Below, piece by piece: positions 35,270-44,063 of a stretch of 64,000 nt of DNA. The DNA comes from JALSHZ01 sp964439815 (lineage in GTDB: Bacteria; Pseudomonadota; Gammaproteobacteria; UWMA-0217), in NCBI GenBank assembly GCA_964439815.1, contig CAYTPO010000142.1, positions 16,112 to 80,111 on the forward strand, given 5' to 3'. The notes under the pieces were generated by a model. It was given only the letters and a program-made list of their open reading frames with translations. It was not told the DNA's origin and ran no database searches. The position numbers were made by a program, and so were the translations under genes. How positions within the stretch are numbered: position 1 is the stretch's first letter; the number at the start of each line of letters is the position of its first letter.

Positions 35270-35429
35270 TCTGAATCCGAAAGTTGGACAAGATTAAAAG
35301 GTGCAAGAGGTTGGTTTCGCGGTAGTTTCAAGGATTTATCACCTCACCTGCAGGCCGAGCGGGTATTTCTTGATCCGCTATGGAATCGAGAGCTTGTGCC
35401 AGTCGCCTCATTCAAACCCCGGACTCAGA
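35270..35429. repeat. Dispersed repeat family A, copy 3 (about 160 bp), upstream of aprBA
   Basis: Begins CTGAATCCGAAAG and ends CCGGACTCAGA. The right half, GAGCGGGTATTTCTTGATCC, GCTATGGAATCGAGAGCTTG and GTGCCAGTCGCCTC, aligns closely with copy 1. The rest of the 426-base gap (35065-35490) holds the aprB ribosome site, a terminator at 35448 and no other gene I can see. Confidence 0.78.
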
Positions 35430-35447
35430 AAGCACAGAGCAAAAACG

Positions 35448-35476
35448 AAAAAAGGCCAGCAAAGCTGGCCTTTTTT
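35448..35476. terminator. Bidirectional Rho-independent terminator
   Basis: AAAAGGCCAGC - AAA - GCTGGCCTTTT, with A-run on the left and T-run on the right. It ends the minus-strand gene at 35491. Confidence 0.92.
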
Positions 35477-35490
35477 CAATCCTCATCAAA

Positions 35491-37005
35491 TCAGTGGCGT
35501 CGACGACGCAATCCGAGGAAGCCGAATCCAGCGAGCATCAGCCCCATGGCACCACCACCGCCACCACCACTGGAAGAAGTATCATCCGTTGTTGGCGTGG
35601 TAGGTGTAGTTGGCGTAGTCGGGGTAGTAGGTGCCGTAGGTGTGGTTGGTGTCGTGGGGGTGGTTGGCGTAGTCGGGGTGGTTGTATCCTTACCGAGATC
35701 AGCCGGTGCCACACATTTGCGCAAAGCGATACCAGACAGCGCTACAAGATTGTAGTTATCTTCCTTGATGTTGCTGTTTCTGACCTCAAGAGTCGCCTTG
35801 TTGCCGGGCTCGGGATCAACCTGCAGGCTGATCTGATGCCATTGGTCCGTTGTCTTGTCTTCAACCAGAGTAAACACGGGTGACGTGGCAGAGCCGGCCA
35901 CCAATGTAATTTCAGCATCATCTCCACCAGTTCCAATAACTTCCGATACCGGAGCAGGATTGGAAACCCACACCTCAAACTGGTATTTGGCTTTGGGATC
36001 AAGCCCGGAAACCGTTTGCATCCAGATTCCGGGACCACCTGACACACCAGCACCGGATGCCAGGAGGTAGCCCGGCGCCTTGTCCAACGCAGGAATATCA
36101 CCCGCCTTCTTGGCGCCTGGGAACGGATATTGGAAATGAGACAGGTCTGTAATCGTGATATTACTGGCCGGCGCAACACCAGGTGCCGCAGCAATCTCGG
36201 TCACCAGCGCAACCTCCTTGTAATTGGCAAAGGTGTTGTCTCCCACGAATTTGTAGTCACTCTTGAAGGATTTGGCGATGAGGCTATTGGGAGGTAGCGG
36301 GGTAGTCTTGCCATCGGCACCTTTAGGCAGAGCACCATGTGGTGTTGAGAAATCACCATTAACCACCTTATTGGTGGTATCCGGTACTGTCCCTTGAGGA
36401 CAAACCGATGCATGGGCAGATGGGGCTGATGGCAATATGAAGGTTGCGGAATCCGTCTTGCCGTTCATGTCTGCAGTCGAGGTAAAGGGCCCCTTGTTTG
36501 CAGTACCCACATCAACGGTGACGTCATAACGAACAATAATGGAAGAATAGGGAGACAGCTTCTCCTTGTCTGCGAAAATCTTGTCGCCCTTGTCAGCTCC
36601 GGTTGCTACCCCGGCAAAACCAGGATTCAACGTCAGGGTTGCATTCTGAAAATTGGCCTTGGGTTTTTTTGTGCTGTTCTCATCCTGTACCACCTCATCC
36701 AGAATGGTCAGATTCTCGACCTTTACCGAATTGCGGATCGCTGCAGGAAAACTGTTCTTGATGGCGTCTGTAATCTGTACTTCCACAGCTGCAGGAGGCG
36801 TTCCCGTCGCGGGAATGGTGTCGTCATTAATGATGCGTTGCTGTATAGAGAAAGTATATTTCGTTCCGACGGCTGTAATTGGTCCCTTCACCTCACGCAG
36901 AAACTGCAAGGCAGCATCGACATCCATACTGAATGTAAGGCTGGAAACAGCCAGAACACCTGCTGCCAATGGAGTGAGTGAGAAAAACTTGCGACTTTTC
37001 GACAT
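35491..37005 (-). CDS. Exported protein with Thr-Pro linker and GlyGly-CTERM sorting signal
   Basis: A 504-residue secreted or surface protein of unknown function. N terminus: signal peptide (FFSLTPLAAGVLAVSSLTFSMDVDA). The body (about 30-440) looks beta-rich, with a CBM-like segment near VNGDFSTPHG...YQFEVWVSNP...WHQISLQVDPEPGNKATLEVRNS. Then 33 residues of TTP/TAP repeats, encoded by tandem 9-base units (35587-35685), and a C terminus SSSGGGGGGAMGLMLAGFGF plus LGLRRRRH: Gly run, hydrophobic helix, Arg cluster, the GlyGly-CTERM pattern processed by rhombosortase. ATG 37005 is preceded by AAAGG. Single-gene unit with its own terminator. Confidence 0.82.
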   Translation of the reverse strand: MSKSRKFFSLTPLAAGVLAVSSLTFSMDVDAALQFLREVKGPITAVGTKYTFSIQQRIINDDTIPATGTPPAAVEVQITDAIKNSFPAAIRNSVKVENLTILDEVVQDENSTKKPKANFQNATLTLNPGFAGVATGADKGDKIFADKEKLSPYSSIIVRYDVTVDVGTANKGPFTSTADMNGKTDSATFILPSAPSAHASVCPQGTVPDTTNKVVNGDFSTPHGALPKGADGKTTPLPPNSLIAKSFKSDYKFVGDNTFANYKEVALVTEIAAAPGVAPASNITITDLSHFQYPFPGAKKAGDIPALDKAPGYLLASGAGVSGGPGIWMQTVSGLDPKAKYQFEVWVSNPAPVSEVIGTGGDDAEITLVAGSATSPVFTLVEDKTTDQWHQISLQVDPEPGNKATLEVRNSNIKEDNYNLVALSGIALRKCVAPADLGKDTTTPTTPTTPTTPTTPTAPTTPTTPTTPTTPTTDDTSSSGGGGGGAMGLMLAGFGFLGLRRRRH

Positions 37006-37370
37006 GGAATTACCTTTAGTACAGAAATGTTTATAGTGTGGTATCAATCTGGAGAATCCGTGGCAGCGTACCCAATATAAAGCCACCTTCAGACCACGGG
37101 TTCATGGCGCGACCGGGTTTTGAACTCCAGATCCAGCAAGCCCTGCTGAATTCTTCATGCTGCCCTGATATATCGGGCATTTCCCTGATCGTAGCACGGT
37201 GCGACAACCCAAAACTGTGACGCAGTTGCAAGCACACCTGACTATGGCGTCTGCGACAGAAAAAAAGAGAAGCTTTACTTCAATCCAATTGATTATAGTG
37301 CAAACCGCCCACTGTCGTAACTTCACATAGGAAGACAGAGCTACCATACATAACATTCATTTCCCAGTAC

Positions 37371-38360
37371 TCATGCAAGCAACTCCCTGACGATCCCGGG
37401 CCCCCGATAGACAAAACCGGAATACACCTGCACCAGGTCCGCACCACTTTCGAGCTTCAACTGCATATCCTGTGAAGAGAATACACCTCCAGCCGCAATC
37501 AATGCAGTCTCCCCTCTCAGATGCTGTCGAAACATGGACAGCACCTGCGTCGACTTGTCCAGAAGCGGTTTCCCGCTAAGCCCACCAGCCTCTTCCCCAT
37601 GCACCATTCCCTGCACACCGTCGCGAGTTGCAGTTGTATTGGTCGCGATAACGCCGTCGATGTCCAGTTGGTTGAAGGTGTCGGTCATAACCTCGATTTC
37701 ACCTTCATCGAGATCGGGCGCTACCTTGACGACCAGGGGAACATACCTGGATGTTTCCTCGTGCAACTGCATTTGCCGTGCCTTCAATGGCTCCAGTAAA
37801 GCACGCAACATTTCGCTTTTCTGCAGGTCTCGCAAACCGGGGGTATTGGGGGAAGAGATGTTGACAGTGATGTAGTCGGCCAACGGGTAGGACTTGTTCA
37901 AGCCAATGAGGTAGTCATCAACGGCCCTTTCGACAGGCGTATCGAAATTCTTGCCAATATTGATACCCAGAATCCCTTGGTAGCGACGCCTGGCAGCATT
38001 CTCGAGGAGGTGCTCGATCCCCTTGTTATTGAATCCCATGCGGTTGATGATCGCTTGTGCCTCAGGCAATCGAAACAACCGCGGCCGGGGATTACCGGGC
38101 TGAGGACGCGGCGTAACCGTCCCTATTTCGACGAAACCGAAACCCAATCCACCCAACGCATCGATGTAGTCACCATTCTTGTCCAGCCCCGCAGCCAGAC
38201 CGAGAGGATTGGCAAACTCCAACCCCATCACTCTCCTCGGGCCGCCATGCCAGGCCAGCGGTTTCTTGCGCAATGGAGACAATTTGAGTGCGGCGAGCGC
38301 CACGTGATGTGCCGTCTCTGGAGGTAACGCGAATAACAGGGAACGAATCAGGGCATACAT
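37371..38360 (-). CDS. pyrD: Dihydroorotate dehydrogenase (quinone), class 2
   Basis: Fourth step of pyrimidine synthesis: oxidises dihydroorotate and reduces the quinone pool. 329 residues; the N-terminal membrane-associating helices (MYALIRSLLFALPPETAHHVAL) mark class 2. FMN/substrate blocks: NPLGLAAGLDKNG, EIGTVTPRPQPGNP, NRMGFNN, ISSPNTPGLR, and IAAGGVFSS. The catalytic Ser is in the VNISSPNTPG segment, as in class 2. The 365-base gap downstream to the GlyGly-CTERM gene shows nothing I can assign. Confidence 0.95.
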   Translation of the reverse strand: MYALIRSLLFALPPETAHHVALAALKLSPLRKKPLAWHGGPRRVMGLEFANPLGLAAGLDKNGDYIDALGGLGFGFVEIGTVTPRPQPGNPRPRLFRLPEAQAIINRMGFNNKGIEHLLENAARRRYQGILGINIGKNFDTPVERAVDDYLIGLNKSYPLADYITVNISSPNTPGLRDLQKSEMLRALLEPLKARQMQLHEETSRYVPLVVKVAPDLDEGEIEVMTDTFNQLDIDGVIATNTTATRDGVQGMVHGEEAGGLSGKPLLDKSTQVLSMFRQHLRGETALIAAGGVFSSQDMQLKLESGADLVQVYSGFVYRGPGIVRELLA

Positions 38361-38423
38361 GGACCACGCCCCCCGCTGCAGACGCGCAGTACCTGCCAGT
38401 CTCTGGATCCGGAGCTGGCGCGG

Positions 38424-38822
38424 CTACTTGACAATTCGCAGAGCCGGTCTTCCGCCATCCTTGCTCTCGCCTGTCGAATCCGGAGAGCTGTCGGGGTCGG
38501 TTGGTGTATCACCATCTTCAGGTGAGAAAACCATTCCCTTGCCATTCTCGCGGGCATAGATTGCCACTGCACAATTGACTGGCACAACGATATCCATCGG
38601 CTTGCCGCCAAAGCGACCGGAGAAAGTGATCTCTTCATTGCCAATGGTCAGCCCCCGCACAGCGGTAGGATTGACATTCAGGACGATCTTGCCGTCATCG
38701 ACATATTCCCTGGGTACGATGACACCCTCTTCGTCGGCAAATACCAGCATATGTGGCGTCAATCCATTATCAACGATCCACTCGTACATCGCCCGTAACA
38801 GGTACGGACGACTACTGGTCAT
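38424..38822 (-). CDS. sspB: ClpXP protease specificity-enhancing factor SspB
   Basis: Adaptor that delivers ssrA-tagged proteins to ClpXP. 132 residues: folded N-terminal domain (RPYLLRAMYEWIVDNGLTPHMLV, FSGRFGGKPMDIVVPV), an acidic disordered linker (about 105-125) and the short C-terminal ClpX-docking motif RPALRIVK. ATG 38822 has AAGGA upstream; an in-frame ATG at 38843 is less likely. Directly follows sspA. Confidence 0.94.
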   Translation of the reverse strand: MTSSRPYLLRAMYEWIVDNGLTPHMLVFADEEGVIVPREYVDDGKIVLNVNPTAVRGLTIGNEEITFSGRFGGKPMDIVVPVNCAVAIYARENGKGMVFSPEDGDTPTDPDSSPDSTGESKDGGRPALRIVK

Positions 38823-38855
38823 TTTGGTTTCCTTGTCAGACAAATCGAACGTCGC

Positions 38856-39503
38856 CTAGTAACCAGGCTTGCCTACGCCGGGGCGCATCTCGGCCTCAAC
38901 CTGGGTCAAGCTGGCAATGAAACTCTCGCGCTGAAAGATCCGGTCCATATAGTCGATGACTGACTGCGCAGATGCTGGCAGTTCGATGCCCAGATACTTC
39001 AGCCGCCACAAAATGGGAGCAATGGTGCAATCGACCAGGCTGAACTCGTCACTGAGAAAGAAAGGCCTTGCCGCAAAGACTTCTGCCGATGCAATCAGCA
39101 TTTCCTTCAACGCCTTGCGCGCTCTGGCCTGCTTCTTTTCGCCACCATACTGCATGTCATCCAACAAGCAGTACCAGTCTCTTTCAACACGATACAGCGC
39201 CAGTCGCGAGCGGGCCCGGGAAACCGGGTCAACCGGCATCAGCGGCGGATGGGGGAATCGCTCGTCAAGATACTCCATGATGATCCGTGGTTCGTACAAC
39301 ACCAGATCACGTTCAACCAGTGTAGGTACGGTGTTGTAGGGATTCAGATCAACCAGATCATCCGGCTTGTTATCAGGATCGATATCAATGATATCCACCG
39401 TGATGTCTTTCTCCGCCAGCACAATGCGGGCGCGATGACACTGCGCACAATTCTGTGCCGAAAACAGCGTCATGACGGAGCGTCGGTTGGCAGCTAATGC
39501 CAT
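38856..39503 (-). CDS. sspA: Stringent starvation protein A (GST-fold RNA polymerase-associated)
   Basis: RNA-polymerase-binding regulator of starvation and acid stress; glutathione-S-transferase fold without activity. 215 residues: thioredoxin-like N domain (MTLFSAQNCAQCHRARIVLAEKDI, NPYNTVPTLVERDLVLYE) and a helical C domain (DEFSLVDCTIAPILWRL). Note CAQC: most SspA have no CxxC at this position, and it resembles a redox-active pair. Ribosome site GAGGAAG. The order petABC-sspA-sspB is classical. Confidence 0.93.
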   Translation of the reverse strand: MALAANRRSVMTLFSAQNCAQCHRARIVLAEKDITVDIIDIDPDNKPDDLVDLNPYNTVPTLVERDLVLYEPRIIMEYLDERFPHPPLMPVDPVSRARSRLALYRVERDWYCLLDDMQYGGEKKQARARKALKEMLIASAEVFAARPFFLSDEFSLVDCTIAPILWRLKYLGIELPASAQSVIDYMDRIFQRESFIASLTQVEAEMRPGVGKPGY

Positions 39504-39597
39504 ATTTTCTTCCTCTAATCAGCCAACGGGATACAATCGTGTATACATTCGACAGCAAAGCTTGCCTGCCGATTCGCATCTTGTTCCATGATATGTA

Positions 39598-40332
39598 TCA
39601 GTGAACGTCTTTCCAATATTCTTTCTTGAGGAAATAGGCCGAGACGAAAAACACGAACAGAAACAGCATCACGAAAATCCCGATCTTCTGCCGGCTATCC
39701 CTGGCGGGCTCAGCCATATAGGTCAGGAAATTGGTGATATCGCGAACGATCTGATCATATTGAACGGGCGGCACGGAACCCGGGGAAACCATTGACAGCT
39801 CGGCAGCGCCATGCTCGTCGCTCTCCTTCTTTACCTGCCATCCCTGCAGCTGCCATAGTACATGGGGCATGCCGACGTTGGGGAAAACGACATTGTTTAC
39901 ACCCAGCGGACGCGACGGATCCAGATAGAAGCTGCGCAGATAGGTGTAAATCCAATCGGCACCACGCGAACGCGCGACGACCGACAAATCGGGCGGAGCC
40001 TTGCCGAAAGCTTCGCTGGCATCGATCTCCTTCATCGCCGCCTTCATGTAGACACCGACTTTGTCAGGCTCACCGCGCTCATCACGCGAAAAGATCACTT
40101 CGGATTTCAGGACATCGTCAGGTATGCCCAGGTCTGCACCCACCCGGCTGTAGCGGCTCAAGGCCGTCGAGTGACAACCGGAACAGTAGTTGTTGAAATA
40201 CTTGAAGCCCCGTTGCAGGGAAGCCTTGTTGGACAGATCCACGTCGGCCTTTTCCAGATGAGCGCCCCCTGATGCCAACACGGAAACAGGCGAGGCCAGT
40301 AGCAGAAAACTTAAAATGATTAGCCTTTTCAT
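39598..40332 (-). CDS. petC: Ubiquinol--cytochrome c reductase, cytochrome c1 subunit
   Basis: Haem-c subunit of complex III, passing electrons from the Rieske centre to soluble cytochrome c. 244 residues: signal peptide (LIILSFLLLASPVSVLA), haem-binding CSGCH (about residues 50-54), second ligand Met in the VVFPNVGMPHVLW region, and a C-terminal membrane anchor (IGIFVMLFLFVFFVSAYFLKKEYW). Overlaps petB by one base, in the usual order petABC. Confidence 0.96.
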   Translation of the reverse strand: MKRLIILSFLLLASPVSVLASGGAHLEKADVDLSNKASLQRGFKYFNNYCSGCHSTALSRYSRVGADLGIPDDVLKSEVIFSRDERGEPDKVGVYMKAAMKEIDASEAFGKAPPDLSVVARSRGADWIYTYLRSFYLDPSRPLGVNNVVFPNVGMPHVLWQLQGWQVKKESDEHGAAELSMVSPGSVPPVQYDQIVRDITNFLTYMAEPARDSRQKIGIFVMLFLFVFFVSAYFLKKEYWKDVH

Positions 40333-41711
40333 TATCCAGTCACCCTTTGAGGAACCTCTTTCTCGGCATCCCAGTTAGTAAAAATCGGAAACAGCAGCGT
40401 GACAACCAGATAGATGCCTGGAATAGCCAACGCAGGCCAGACCATGGAAGGATTCAGCGTATCCACCCTGATCAGGTCATAGGCAACGATCAGTCCCATC
40501 ACGACCGCGAAGGTCAACAGGCTGGTCAGTGCCGAACGTTTCTTGCTGCTGTACCACATCACGATGAAGAACGAGAAGTAGACCTCGGTCAGCCTGACAC
40601 CCATTTCGGAGTTGAACTCGGTGACCGGCTCGATTCCCAGATACCCCAACCAAACAAAGGCGGCCACGAAGTAGAGAATGCTGAACGTATGGAGCTTGCT
40701 GCGATACCGCCAGGACTTGATCGGATTGCGATCGATCCACGGCAGGAAGAACAGGATCACGACCGCAGCCCCCATGGCCAGCACACCCAGAAAAGGATCG
40801 GGTACGGCACGAAGCACGGTATAGAAAGGCGTGAAGTACCATACCGGCGCGATATGCTCTGGTGTCTGCATGGGATTGGCGGGAACGAAGTTGGCATGTT
40901 CCAGGAAGTAGCCTCCGCCTTCCGGCACAAAAAACAGTACCGCAAAGAAGAAGATCAGGAACACGGCCACACCCAGAATATCCTTGACCGTGTAATAGGG
41001 ATGAAAAGCAATACCGTCGAGTGGCACACCGTTTTCATCCTTCGTCTTCTTGATCTCGACTCCATCCGGGTTGTTGGAACCCACCTGATGCAGCGCCAGA
41101 ATGTGTAGCACGATCAAACCGACCAGCGCCAATGGAACCGCAATGACGTGCAGCGCAAAAAAGCGATTCAATGTTGCATCCGAGACGACGAAGTCACCCC
41201 GCAGCCATACCGCCAGATCGGGACCAATGCCGGGAATGGCACCAAACAGATTGACGATGACCTGCGCACCCCAATAGGACATCTGTCCCCAGGGCAACAG
41301 GTAACCCATGAACGCTTCAGCCATCAGCGCCAGATAGATGAACATGCCGAAGATCCAGATCAGCTCCCGCGGGGTCTTGTAGGAGCCGTATATCAGGCCG
41401 CGAAACATGTGCAGATAGACAACGACAAAGAATGCCGAGGCACCGGTCGAATGCATGTAGCGGATAAACCAGCCACCGGGAACTTCCCGCATGATGTATT
41501 CGACAGAGGCGAACGCCATCTGTGCATCCGGCTTGTAATGCATGGTCAACAGGATGCCGGAAACGATCTGGATAACCAGCACCAGCATTGCCAGCGAGCC
41601 GAAAAAGTACCAGAAGTTGAAATTCTTTGGTGTGTAGTACTTTGAGAGATGATCCTCGAACGGCTTGATGATGGGTAGCCGTTGATCCACCCAGGTAAGA
41701 ACTTTATTCAT
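40332..41711 (-). CDS. petB: Ubiquinol--cytochrome c reductase, cytochrome b subunit
   Basis: Eight-helix dihaem cytochrome b with the Qo and Qi quinone sites. 459 residues from ATG 41711 (MNKVLTWVDQRLP), which has GAGG upstream; the longer frame overlaps petA. Visible: haem His residues in RYMHSTGASAFFVVVYLHMFRG and in FALHVIAVPLALVGLIVLHILALH, the Qo-site PEWY variant PVWYFTPFYTVLRAVPD (here P-V-W-Y), and C-terminal helices. PVWY is common in this class; the site Glu is replaced by Val. Confidence 0.96.
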   Translation of the reverse strand: MNKVLTWVDQRLPIIKPFEDHLSKYYTPKNFNFWYFFGSLAMLVLVIQIVSGILLTMHYKPDAQMAFASVEYIMREVPGGWFIRYMHSTGASAFFVVVYLHMFRGLIYGSYKTPRELIWIFGMFIYLALMAEAFMGYLLPWGQMSYWGAQVIVNLFGAIPGIGPDLAVWLRGDFVVSDATLNRFFALHVIAVPLALVGLIVLHILALHQVGSNNPDGVEIKKTKDENGVPLDGIAFHPYYTVKDILGVAVFLIFFFAVLFFVPEGGGYFLEHANFVPANPMQTPEHIAPVWYFTPFYTVLRAVPDPFLGVLAMGAAVVILFFLPWIDRNPIKSWRYRSKLHTFSILYFVAAFVWLGYLGIEPVTEFNSEMGVRLTEVYFSFFIVMWYSSKKRSALTSLLTFAVVMGLIVAYDLIRVDTLNPSMVWPALAIPGIYLVVTLLFPIFTNWDAEKEVPQRVTG

Positions 41712-41715
41712 TAGG

Positions 41716-42351
41716 TTAGGCCTCTTTTTTATCCTCTCCAATCAGGACTTTTGTTTCACTCAGGTAGTAATGAGGAGGTACAACAAGATTGGTAGGTGCC
41801 GGGACGTTCTGGAACACCCGGCCAGCCAGGTCGAATTTCGAACCGTGGCAGGGGCAATACCAGCCTCCCTTCCAGTTTTCACCCAGGTCAGCGGGTGCCA
41901 CTTCGGGGCGATAGGTGGGTGAGCAGCCCAGATGAGTACAGATTCCGACCAGAATCAGGAACTCGGGCTTGATCGAACGATACTTGTTATGGGCATATTC
42001 AGGTTGCTGGGATTCGACCTGACTGTCGGGATCGCGCAGACGGGCATCATTCTCGGGCAGCGCCTTGAGCATCTCCTCGGTACGGCGTACCAACCACACG
42101 GGTTTGCCACGCCACTCGACACGCACAAGCTGACCCGGCTGGATCTTGCCCAGCTCAGCCTCCACCGGTGCACCTGCCGCCTTGGCCCGTTCACTTGGCG
42201 CCATTGCACTCAGGAATGGGACAGCAACAGCTGCAGCCCCCGCAGCACCAATCACGCTGGTGGTGGCAACCAGAAACCTGCGCTTTTTCAAATCGACGCG
42301 TTCGGTCGATCCAGCTTGATCTGTCTGTTCAATGTCTGCAGCAGTTGACAT
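41716..42351 (-). CDS. petA: Ubiquinol--cytochrome c reductase iron-sulfur (Rieske) subunit
   Basis: Rieske [2Fe-2S] subunit of complex III. 211 residues: twin-Arg-like start (KKRRFLVATTSVIGAAGAAAVAVPFL), a single membrane helix, and the cluster-binding boxes CTHLGC and CPCHGS with the intervening Pro loop (PAPTNLVVPPH). First gene of petABC. The 393-base gap upstream (42352-42744) presumably carries the promoters of petA and of the divergent gene; I see no other feature in it. Confidence 0.96.
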   Translation of the reverse strand: MSTAADIEQTDQAGSTERVDLKKRRFLVATTSVIGAAGAAAVAVPFLSAMAPSERAKAAGAPVEAELGKIQPGQLVRVEWRGKPVWLVRRTEEMLKALPENDARLRDPDSQVESQQPEYAHNKYRSIKPEFLILVGICTHLGCSPTYRPEVAPADLGENWKGGWYCPCHGSKFDLAGRVFQNVPAPTNLVVPPHYYLSETKVLIGEDKKEA

Positions 42352-42744
42352 CCAATCTCTCCCAATAACTAATCTATGTGAGCAAATAAGTGTATAAATA
42401 TCGTGACGTTACAATAGTTTCGACGCGTAGGCACCACCCCACGAAACCTGAACTCCCAGGACAGCATCATATTCAAATTCACGACATCGGCGCCGATGGA
42501 AGCAATGTCACATCTCACAGCGGCGCGGAATTGTCTCGCAATCATTTAGTTTCGTCAAACGCAATTCCGGTCAAAAAACAACCAACTATGCCTTTTTATT
42601 CTTTTTAATCAATAAGATACAACAAAATGACAAAAATCAATCGGGTTTCATTTTAGTCGATTTCAACTTGCCCGATCCCCCTGCCCGATGTTAGCCTCGA
42701 CACATACCGTTTATCAGAATATCAATACCGCTCAGGGGGCTACG

Positions 42745-43215
42745 GTGAAAATAATCATAATACTTGTCACAGCGCTGTTTGTTTCGATGACTGCCTCGGC
42801 AGACAACTTCACCACCGCCATACCACTGATCGAAAAGGGTACTTCGACCTTCTATGTCTCTGCCTCCATCGGCAACAGCCAGTTCGATCTGCTGGTCGAC
42901 ACCGGCGCAGGCTATACAGCCTTGAACAAATCACTGATTGATGAGCTGAAAGCCAGCGGACACGCCAGGCAAACCGGTATCGTCGAAGGCATCATGGCTA
43001 ACGGCGCCATCTATGAGCTGCCCGTATACGAAATAACCACCCTGAATATCGGTGGCTGCATCATCAGGGATTTCGAAGCAGCAGAAATGCCTGCCGGAAC
43101 CCGTAACCTGCTCGGACTGAGCGCCCTCAGACAAACGGCCCCCTTCGCCTTTTCACTGGAACCTGCAGAACTGAGGCTGAGCAACTGTGGCGCCAATCTT
43201 GCCCAGGCCAACTGA
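42745..43215 (+). CDS. Exported retropepsin-like aspartic protease
   Basis: A 156-residue protein: signal peptide (IIIILVTALFVSMTASA), then a single retropepsin-like domain with the active-site triad LLVDTGAGYTALN (D-T-G, about residues 49-60) and a second conserved block VYEITTLNIGG and NLLGLSALRQ. Single-domain forms act as homodimers; targets of the bacterial TIGR02281-like group are unknown. GTG 42745 is chosen because AGGGGG lies 6 bases upstream and it starts directly at the signal peptide; an ATG at 42688 would add 19 non-signal-like residues. Confidence 0.82.
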   Translation: MKIIIILVTALFVSMTASADNFTTAIPLIEKGTSTFYVSASIGNSQFDLLVDTGAGYTALNKSLIDELKASGHARQTGIVEGIMANGAIYELPVYEITTLNIGGCIIRDFEAAEMPAGTRNLLGLSALRQTAPFAFSLEPAELRLSNCGANLAQAN

Positions 43216-43226
43216 CCGACAGGGGA

Positions 43227-43982
43227 TCAGACCGGGTTATCAATATCCACAAACTCATGGCACAGTCCGAATCGCTCCGCAAGATGTTCACCCAATGCCA
43301 TGACGCCATAACGCTCGGTGGTATGATGGCCCGCTGCAAAGTAGTGAATCCCCAGCTCACGCGCCAGGTGGACAGTCTGTTCCGAGATTTCCCCACTGAT
43401 ATAGGCATCAGCACCTGATGCCGCGGCCTGCTCGATATGGCCTTGCGCCGCACCGGTGCACCACGCAACCCGCTCGACAGGGAAGTCGCCCGCGACAATG
43501 CTCAGCGGTGCCCTGCCAAGCACCTGTTCCAGACGTCGCGCCAACATGATTGCCGGCATGGCCTCGTCGAGCACACCAACAGAGCCTATCCCCTCACTGT
43601 TCAGCGGTTCGGCCCCACTGATTCGCAACCGACGTCCAAGCACAGCGTTGTTCCCCAGCTCGGCATGAGCGTCCAGCGGCAGATGGTAGGCAACAAGACT
43701 GATATCGTTTTCCAGCAGGGACTTGATGCGCCGCCGCTTGATCCCCACGATCGGCTGCGTCTCCCCCTTCCAGAAATAGCCATGATGCACCAGCAGCACA
43801 TCAGCCTGCAGCATGACAGCCTGATCGATGAGTGCCTGGCAGGCAGTCACACCGGAAACGATCCTTTGCACCTCACTGCGCCCCTCGACCTGCAGCCCAT
43901 TCGGGCAATAATCGGAGAAGGAAGCACTGCTCAACAGTTGATCGGAGTATTGAATCAAGGACTTTAGCGGGATCATGGGCAT
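43227..43982 (-). CDS. Nif3-like dinuclear metal centre protein (YbgI family)
   Basis: A 251-residue NIF3/YbgI family protein; these form toroidal hexamers with two metals per subunit and are linked to GTP cyclohydrolase 1 type 2 annotation without firm function. Metal-binding motifs VHHGYFWKGE (about 64-73), YHLPLDAHAELGNN, and HYFAAGHHTTERYG near the C terminus are all present, as is FSDYCPNGLQVEG at the N terminus. Start could be ATG 43982 or 43976. Divergent from the DegS-like gene. Confidence 0.92.
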   Translation of the reverse strand: MPMIPLKSLIQYSDQLLSSASFSDYCPNGLQVEGRSEVQRIVSGVTACQALIDQAVMLQADVLLVHHGYFWKGETQPIVGIKRRRIKSLLENDISLVAYHLPLDAHAELGNNAVLGRRLRISGAEPLNSEGIGSVGVLDEAMPAIMLARRLEQVLGRAPLSIVAGDFPVERVAWCTGAAQGHIEQAAASGADAYISGEISEQTVHLARELGIHYFAAGHHTTERYGVMALGEHLAERFGLCHEFVDIDNPV

Positions 43983-44063
43983 AAACTGTCAGGTCGAAGC
44001 GTCAACGATGCCGCAGTGTGTCAGATTCAACCAGACGCAGCCAGTCTGCCGGAGCATGTAACC

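Noticed and set aside
37095..37160. Segment with CCAGCAAGCCCTG similar to a block in repeat copy 1
   Set aside because: Flanking bases do not align and no inverted ends are present.
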